From contig JAHNZQ020000016.1 of the NCBI GenBank assembly GCA_019155205.2, forward strand, positions 1,706,911 through 1,759,437: 52,527 nt of DNA. Reading direction: 5' to 3'. This DNA is from Gracilaria vermiculophylla (Eukaryota > Rhodophyta > Florideophyceae > Gracilariales > Gracilariaceae). Below the pieces are notes generated by a model. That model was not told where the DNA came from. It saw only the letters and a list, made by a program, of their open reading frames with translations, and made no database searches. The position numbers and the translations under genes are program-made. How positions within the stretch are numbered: position 1 is the first letter of the stretch; each line of letters begins with the position of its first letter. Shown here piece by piece: positions 46,408 to 52,527 of this stretch.

Positions 46408-48228
46408 ATGGCTAACACGCTCACTCTCAAGCAGCTCTACGCCGGTGTACCCAACACCGTGCGCGGCGAGGCTTCCCACATCAGTGCTGACCCAACCGAA
46501 AACTCCTCGCTCATCGCCTACGCCTCCGGACGCGTTGCCGTCGTCCGCAGCGTGCAGGACCCCCTCGACGCCCGCGTCTTCTCCTTGCACTCTGCCCCCG
46601 TCACGTGCGCTCGCTTCTCCCCCGATGGCACCCAAGTTGCTTCTGCAGACGAACATGGCTTCGTGCGTATCTGGAATGCCCAAACTGGCGCTCAGAAGGT
46701 TGAGATGCACGTTTATAACGGTGCCGTGCGCGATCTTTCCTACACCCCCGACGGCAAGTACATCGTGCTTGCCGGAGAAAGTCGTGGCGCTTTTGCCAAG
46801 GTTATCAAGGCTCCCTCCGGCGGATCTGCTGGTGTCTGCAATGGACACACCAAGACTGGTATCTCATGTGATGCCATCAAGGGATACGTAGTCAGCGGCA
46901 GTGAGGATATGACTGTCGGCCTCTTCAAGGGCCCGCCGGTGCGCGATTTTGATACCCCCACCTTTTTCAACCATCACAAGGGGTTCATTAACGACGTCCG
47001 CTTCTCTCCGAGTGGCAAATTCTTGGCTATCGCCAGCTCTGACCGCACGTGTAGCATCATTGACATGTCGTCGCAAGAGGTTGTTTGCATGATTGCCGAA
47101 CATGCTGCCAGTGTCACCGGTATTGTGTGGTTTGACGACTCCAACCTCATGACTAGTTCCAACGACAAGTCTAACAAGTTTTGGTCCGTTCCGGATGGGA
47201 AGTGTCTGCGCACCATTGCTTACGGAAATGATGTCATGGACATGCAGGTGGGTTGCGCTATTTCAAAGAAGGGAGGAGAGACTGTCTCCGTCAGCTTGAG
47301 ACCACAGATAAATGTTGTGGAAGCGGGTCAAGATTCCATTTCCAGAATCTTCAGAGGGCATTCCAAACAAATCATCGGACTGGCTGCCGTTGGTAACTCT
47401 GTGTATACTGCAGACTATTCCGGGCTTATGGTGGCATGGGAAATGGAAACGGGAAGCGCTGATCTCAATTTCACTGGTAAAGGGCCTTTGTCATCCGTAT
47501 GTGCCATTTCCGCCAACGAGGATGTTGTCGCCAACGTGGGGCTGGATGGAAAAGTCTTCATTACGCCTCGAGAAACTCTCAAATATGCAAAACCGGTTGT
47601 AGTTAAAGGGGGTGGTGTTGACATTGCTGTACCTTTGAGCCACACTTCTGCCTACTCGGCTGTGATGGTTAACGAAGCGCGTTTGGCAGCCATCAACTCA
47701 GATGCGACTGCAGTTGAAGCTGAACTGAAATTTGGCAATGGCGAAACCGGGTCTGCAGTCGCCGTCAATAACGACGGCTTAATTGCTGTCGGTTTTGAGA
47801 TTTCCGGCGGTGCTGGTGAGTTGAGATTCTACACTGTGAATGATTCCAAATTCATTGAGGCTGGAAATCGACTGAAGATGCCATCCGCTCCAAACAAGAT
47901 TGCTTTTTCTGCAGATGGAGAGTGCGTGGCTGTCGGGGAGAAGTCAAGAAGGGTACGGATTTACAATGCCACTACCAGGGAGACCGTCACTGGTGGTGGT
48001 CTAGTACACACAGCCAGGGTGGATGCCATCACATTCTCGTTTGATGGAAGCATGGTGGCTTCAGGAGGCATGGACGGCTCTGTGGCCGTTTGGCCCGTGA
48101 ATTCCGAAGATGAACCTATTAAGCTAAAGACGGCTCATCGAAGCGGCGTGACTGGTATCGCTTTTGTGTCGGAGAACTGCATTGTCACCTCTGGAGGTGA
48201 TTCATGTGTCCGAACTTGGAACATGTAG
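46408..48228 (+). CDS. Actin-interacting protein 1 / WDR1, WD40-repeat protein, 606 aa
   Basis: Cofactor of cofilin that promotes disassembly of actin filaments in the cytoplasm. The product from ATG 46408 is 606 aa, the usual AIP1 length of about 600-615, and starts ANTLTLKQLYAGVPNTVRGE, close to the conserved beginning of AIP1. WD40 repeats run to the end, as expected for the two seven-bladed propellers. Clear ones include VTCARFSPDGTQVASADEHG, FINDVRFSPSGKFLAIASSD, VTGIVWFDDSNLMTSSNDKS, VDAITFSFDGSMVASGGMDG and VTGIAFVSENCIVTSGGDSC. The frame is open another 75 codons upstream to an ATG at 46183, but that part is Ser/Pro/Ala/Arg-rich and unlike the family, so I treat it as leader. Single exon. 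The first third of the gene uses mostly C-ending codons, and the bias fades downstream. Confidence 0.93.
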   Translation: MANTLTLKQLYAGVPNTVRGEASHISADPTENSSLIAYASGRVAVVRSVQDPLDARVFSLHSAPVTCARFSPDGTQVASADEHGFVRIWNAQTGAQKVEMHVYNGAVRDLSYTPDGKYIVLAGESRGAFAKVIKAPSGGSAGVCNGHTKTGISCDAIKGYVVSGSEDMTVGLFKGPPVRDFDTPTFFNHHKGFINDVRFSPSGKFLAIASSDRTCSIIDMSSQEVVCMIAEHAASVTGIVWFDDSNLMTSSNDKSNKFWSVPDGKCLRTIAYGNDVMDMQVGCAISKKGGETVSVSLRPQINVVEAGQDSISRIFRGHSKQIIGLAAVGNSVYTADYSGLMVAWEMETGSADLNFTGKGPLSSVCAISANEDVVANVGLDGKVFITPRETLKYAKPVVVKGGGVDIAVPLSHTSAYSAVMVNEARLAAINSDATAVEAELKFGNGETGSAVAVNNDGLIAVGFEISGGAGELRFYTVNDSKFIEAGNRLKMPSAPNKIAFSADGECVAVGEKSRRVRIYNATTRETVTGGGLVHTARVDAITFSFDGSMVASGGMDGSVAVWPVNSEDEPIKLKTAHRSGVTGIAFVSENCIVTSGGDSCVRTWNM

Positions 48229-49532
48229 ACGCTTAGACTTATTTTTAGACATGTGGGTGACAGGTGGTACAGAGAAGCGTCAGATACGTCAGCTATAACG
48301 CTTCTTTTAATTTCCCATTGTGGGAGGCTATTATCCCATCCCCGAATTAGATGTAGAGTCCGGCTGTTGGCTGCAGGATCTCTTGCTTTTGCCTACACCA
48401 TTACACGTAAGAGTTAAACAAATCGAGTTTAAACAAGAGTGGTGATAGAAACGCCCAGCAAAAAGTCAAACCAGTGTCTTTCCTCTATCAAGTTCTACCA
48501 TGCGAAATTTTGGCGCAGTAGGAGTCATATCTTACTTTTTCAATATGACATAGTTCTCTCTTAAAGAAGACTAAAAACTGTGACGGTCATTGCTTCATCT
48601 TGTCTATCAGAGACGTTTCTGTCCTTTAGACCGGCAGTTCATTCCTTTGTGCAGAACTGGTTAGTGGATATAAAAAAAATGTACGTAATCAGCGTCCTTC
48701 TTTGCAAGTGTACCGCATTGGCAGCACAATACTAATCCTTCAACTTATGTACTCACTGCGTGTAGAGACGGAACATGTTTTGTTGCAAACTGTGCAAATA
48801 CAACTTCAGCTTTTCTGTACTCTTTTCATCGTCAAATTGCTCAGTTTTGATACGAAAAACGTTATTACCATTTGTTTATAGCCTCAGATGCGCTTTGACA
48901 CCCGAAACCTCAACAGGAATCTTTAGTTGCTCTTGCAGCGGGATTTGCAAGCTTGGCTTCACAAGGGTATGTACTCGGTAATTTCCAATAGCTGCTCGCC
49001 TTGCCGCGGTGTGCCTGTCTCCTTAACTTTGCGTGACAGCGAGGGAAGAGAAACGAGCATGCAAACGGAATATATATGGAGGCCAAAAACCAAACCAATG
49101 TCTTCCGTTCTTGTGCTGCATCCATCCTTTTACTGTGTATACGATGGTGGAGGACAGGTGCGGAATCCGCTTGTGTCTGTGACAAGACTGCTTTCCGAGT
49201 TTAGTGAATCCGAGACTAGATTTGCCACAAAAGGATCAAAGACGAGTTGAAATCGTTCTCACGTCAAGCACGTTGGCCAAACAACCGAGAAATTGCTTGT
49301 CTTGATGCATAGCGCCAGTACTTTACCAGGATGATTTCTCACCAAACAAGCTCAACGTACTGCATTCTATGAGATGCTTTCCTTTCCGAGCTCCGAGCAC
49401 TATAAGTGGGCTCGGTTTATTTACGTAAAACTTCAGAGAGACCGTCAGGTGTCTGATTGAACCTCTTCGACGCTCCTCGGAACAAATGTTTTTTCAATCG
49501 ACGATCCGACTCAAATCTTCCTGAAATTTATC
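48229..49532. other. No gene recognised
   Basis: 3' flank of the WD40 gene, then AT-rich intergenic DNA with short frames only. A TATA-like ctataag near 49400 lies about 130 bp upstream of the gag start at 49533 and might belong to a lost LTR. Confidence 0.4.
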
Positions 49533-50690
49533 ATGGCTGAGACATCCCCAAATGTTGTTGCAGCCCTGCTTTGAAGACAGGGGATCAAGATGCAGTCGCT
49601 TTCGGCCTCTTTTTTGGAGTTGGAAGAGGAGTGCTATGAGCTTGCGTCTGTTGATGCAACATCTCTGGATGCGACTCAAAGTGAAGAGTTCAGAAGAAGA
49701 TTGAACCGTGTGGAAAGAGATCGTGATAGCGTGCTGAAGCACATGGAAACTGCCAACCGATGCATAGCCGCTTCGCGTTCAATTATATCCATATCAAGCG
49801 CAGGGAGTAGTAGCACCGGGGATCCTAGGGAGCTTCGTGAAGCTCCTCCTCGTATTCCTACGCTGTCGTCACTTCGAGGAACGGAACCAAATGCTATCAA
49901 AGACCCGTTTGAGTTACTCGGAAAAGTCAAAAACTCCTGTGAGCCAACGAAGTGCCCCAGATGCGCTGGTTTCCAGCACTTGTGACCATCCTAAACGGCT
50001 ACGATCGCCAATTAGCAGGGCAAAACATGCACGGATTGCAATGGAAGGTCATCCACGCCGTATTCTTGCACCATTTCGAGTCTCCAGCGATTAAAAATAA
50101 GCTCACACGAGTGCTCATGACTATTCGCCAGGAAGAATCAGAATCAGAAGAAGAATATAGCGATTGGTTTACGAGTTCACGACCAGCACGGGACTAAAAG
50201 ATAATGAAGAGACCATTGTCACAATCTACATCGAAGGCCTTCACCCCCATCTGCAAGACTCAATGCACGTGGCATGAGCAGCAACCCTCAACTAGTAGAA
50301 ACGAACACAACAGAGAACACCCCCAGTCTCTGTCTCTGATGATATCTCAAGTACTACCTTTGTTGACTCTTCACGGCCGTCCGGAAAGCAGAGAGAGCCG
50401 CACGGCGATGCTGGTAGGATTGAAGCGCAGGAATGGAGTGGGAATAAATAAAAACGCTGCGCGATTTGCAGTTCTAGCACTCACCTGAAAAAAGACCATC
50501 GAGGAAAGCAAGGAACGCCTGCTCAAGAGAAGGAGAAAATAATGGACGATGCGACAAGGAAACAGCTGAAGAAGGAAGCAAAGTGTTTCAAGTGGCGGGA
50601 ACCATGGAAGTCGGGGCATACGTGCACCAAAAGAGAATAGAAAGAGCCCCAAGCCGCCAACCTGCAAGTGGAAAGCTCCACAAAATCGGC
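49533..50690 (+). pseudogene. Gypsy-like gag of a second element, decayed
   Basis: Starts at ATG 49533 (MAETSPNVVAALL) with a tga at 49572-49574, then MQSLSASFLELEEECYEL and a helical region rich in charged residues. After a frameshift near 49960 comes a Retrotrans_gag core: WKVIHAVFLHHFESPAIKN, VLMTIRQEESESEEEYSD. A second shift near 50190 leads to a Cys-containing segment (CAICSSSTHLKKDH) and a knuckle CFKWREPWKSGHTC, in which the second Cys has become Trp. No LTR was recognised upstream. Confidence 0.75.
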
Positions 50691-50775
50691 CGACAAACTA
50701 AAAGAAAGAGAGCGGCAGACATGGGCTCATAAAGAACTACGCACCCTCATGGGCTATGATGAATTTGAAACCTAA

Positions 50776-51130
50776 TTGCAGCTGGACGCATATATCCTGG
50801 ATTACGAAACTGAGAAAAAAGCAGCCCTGGATGCTCTATGCATGGCTCCGCACGATGCTAGAGAACTACCGTACACTCCTATTTTCTTAAATGATGTAGA
50901 GGGATGGTCAATAGTGGACTCCGCTGCCACTGCATCATTCATATCGACTGCTGTTGTTGCGAAACACGGTATACCAGGTCGAAGACGCGTCCAGGAGCAT
51001 CCGGGACGATCGAAGACAAATAATGGCGAAACGCCAAGGTCTCGCTAAAGACTGTTCAAACTGAGGCCCGTACTTCCCTCGTCACAGCCAAACTTATGCA
51101 AATGCCGCCCAAACGTGACATGATCATTGG
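50776..51130 (+). pseudogene. Retropepsin of the second gypsy-like element, truncated
   Basis: The frame reads PIFLNDVEGWSIVDSAATAS and FISTAVVAKHG; VDSAATASFIS corresponds to the (V)DSGATASFIS active site with Gly replaced by Ala. In another frame TEARTSLVTAKLMQM and DMIIGL give the end of the fold. Sequence of this element stops near 51130, and reverse transcriptase and integrase are missing. Confidence 0.7.
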
Positions 51131-51133
51131 CCT

Positions 51134-51167
51134 TGTAGTACAGTGGCTCCTGTAGTACAGTGGCTCT
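51134..51167 (+). repeat. 17-bp direct tandem repeat at an element boundary
   Basis: tgtagtacagtggctc occurs at 51134-51149 and again at 51151-51166. It marks the point where the gypsy-like protease is cut off, so it may be an insertion scar or the start of the next element. Confidence 0.6.
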
Positions 51168-51311
51168 TAACGAAAAAGGGTGGTTTGGTTTTATGGTATA
51201 ATATTCCGAAGGAGGGCTCGTATTTTAATAGCTGGGCCGCGTGGTGCATAATCCCGCCTGCGTGCTCTACAGTATCCTTGAAGGACGGTAGAATTATTAT
51301 TTATTTTAGTT

Positions 51312-51766
51312 AATTTATGCAGGTAATTAGTACAGTAGCGAGACCTGCCGAGGTGGGCTCCCGGCTTGATACTTAATCTGCCGGTTGAGCTTCACCTCTG
51401 GGGAAGTAGAGACAAGCACCCTTGAGTCTTCATCTACTTTTCCGGTTGGAGTCTCTCGTCGATCAACACAGGTTTCTAAGCCGCCGATCCCCAGGTCGCA
51501 TCATAGCAGCGCCTGTAGGAGCATTGTCCGCCCAGTGAAGCTCCCCCTCCGCTTGGTGTTTGCGGATTCAATTTATGAATTCCCCCGGCTCGCGACAGCG
51601 GATACCCGAGACCACCTTTAGGAACACGTGCCTTTGGAGTCAACAAAAATTCCTAACGGACGTTGTGCTTTACTACCTCGAGAGGAGGGCTGACAATACT
51701 ACAACTGGTATCCCGACTTACAAGGTCACAGTTCTTAAAGGATTCGCACAAGTCGCAGCAAAACCT
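51312..51766 (+). repeat. LTR-like dispersed repeat, copy 2
   Basis: Second copy of the repeat at 21764-22200. It lies 94 bp upstream of a gag-like ORF, the layout expected of a 5' LTR. Ends are approximate; the LTR could begin as early as 51151 if the tandem repeat is its start. Confidence 0.65.
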
Positions 51767-51859
51767 TGTTCCTAGTTTGCAACGACCAACCCCCAACAGC
51801 GGAATTCTTCCTTAAGGTGATTCGGAAGTAGAGCCAAATCACCCCCGACCTACTCCTCT

Positions 51860-52291
51860 ATGGACCTCTCAGAACCCCAAATGGAAACCCCCCTACAGGG
51901 TCCTCAAGCAACCGACTCCGTCGGTGGGCGCAGCACGCGCAGCGCTACCCAGGAGATGGCCGCCACATTGGAGGACCCTGAAAGTCTCCTACAGAATCCT
52001 GGCTCCTCTGTGGACCGTTTCAAGAATCGTCTTAGGAGAATGCATGATCGGAGGCAAGCAGAATCCCCCGCGACACCTATGGAGAACGCCGATGTGGAGG
52101 TTGAAGAACCGCACATGGCATCGCAGCGGCCACCTCAGGAGCTGCAGGGACGAGAACACCCGGAGGCTAACTCCCTCCTGGAGTCCCTGGCCACGCGCCT
52201 TACGGATCGGCTCTCACAAGAGCTGGTCGAAAGAATACCTGCAGGTGTTGAAGCCCACTTCGGAGCGCGCCGCCACACCCTTGTGGAGTAA
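51860..52291 (+). CDS. Hypothetical gag-like ORF, 143 aa
   Basis: ATG at 51860 (MDLSEPQMETPLQG). Low-complexity, acidic and Gln/Pro-rich start, then a helical end (NSLLESLATRLTDRLSQELV). No diagnostic motif, but the composition and position after an LTR-like repeat suit the N-terminal part of a retrotransposon gag. The same frame continues past the taa at 52289-52291 to the window edge with one more stop, so it may be the first piece of a decayed polyprotein. Confidence 0.4.
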   Translation: MDLSEPQMETPLQGPQATDSVGGRSTRSATQEMAATLEDPESLLQNPGSSVDRFKNRLRRMHDRRQAESPATPMENADVEVEEPHMASQRPPQELQGREHPEANSLLESLATRLTDRLSQELVERIPAGVEAHFGARRHTLVE

Positions 52292-52527
52292 ATCTCAACG
52301 GAGAGCGCTCACTGTGCTGTGAATGCTTTCCTGGACTTCGACCTCTTCCTTGAAGTGTTCTAAGATGTTTTCCGTGCGGAAATTTGCTCCCAAACCGCGC
52401 AGCTGCTTCTCGCAGCGACGATTCAAAGTTATTCTTCCGTACAGGAGAGGTTCCCTCTATCAACACCTAAGGTGACCCCGGGCAGAAAAGCACAGGATAC
52501 TGCCGTAAGGAAACGGGACCACCTGAG

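Overview
This window looks like nuclear DNA from an intron-poor, transposon-rich eukaryote. Nothing is arranged like a bacterial operon. The three host genes I recognise have eukaryotic products and each reads as one uninterrupted exon: a coiled-coil protein that may be NNF1/PMF1-like, an INO80B/IES2-type chromatin-remodelling subunit, and an AIP1/WDR1 actin-binding WD40 protein. Most of the remaining sequence is transposable elements or their remains. Compact single-exon genes set among nested retrotransposons would suit a multicellular red alga, but that is an inference and I could not test it.

Layout. 1-2382: piggyBac copy A, with a fully open transposase; its left end lies outside the window. 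2383-5771: no gene seen. 5772-18290: one large LTR retrotransposon on the minus strand with integrase before reverse transcriptase (Ty1/copia order). I call it element T because its polyprotein carries a Tudor-like domain between integrase and reverse transcriptase. A second copia element (C1, 7624-11874, plus strand) has inserted into its reverse transcriptase. A later 2,729-bp tandem duplication (11170-13898 and 13899-16627) copied the end of C1 together with the integrase-Tudor part of T. 18291-24598: a decayed PIF/Harbinger-type transposase fragment, a convergent decayed partner ORF, and an LTR-like repeat. 24599-25877, 27341-28611 and 38932-40213: three decayed Tc1-like (DD34E) elements.

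About 29775-38025: piggyBac copy B, split by a chromodomain-bearing Ty3/gypsy element (30746-36083), which is itself split by a 432-bp solo LTR (33761-34192). This is a three-level nest. 41327-48228: the host-gene island, with the coiled-coil gene (plus) and INO80B (minus) converging with 4 bp between their stop codons, a 101-base pure G run, then the WDR1 gene (plus). 49533-52527: remains of another gypsy-like gag/protease, a second copy of the LTR-like repeat seen at 21.8 kb, and a gag-like ORF.

The transposons can be ordered in time. T inserted first, C1 then jumped into T, and the tandem duplication came last because it carries both and its two units look identical. Likewise piggyBac B came first, then the gypsy element, then the solo LTR. 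Many of the inactivating changes I could assign are C:G to T:A transitions. The least expected feature is the Tudor-like domain inside a copia polyprotein.
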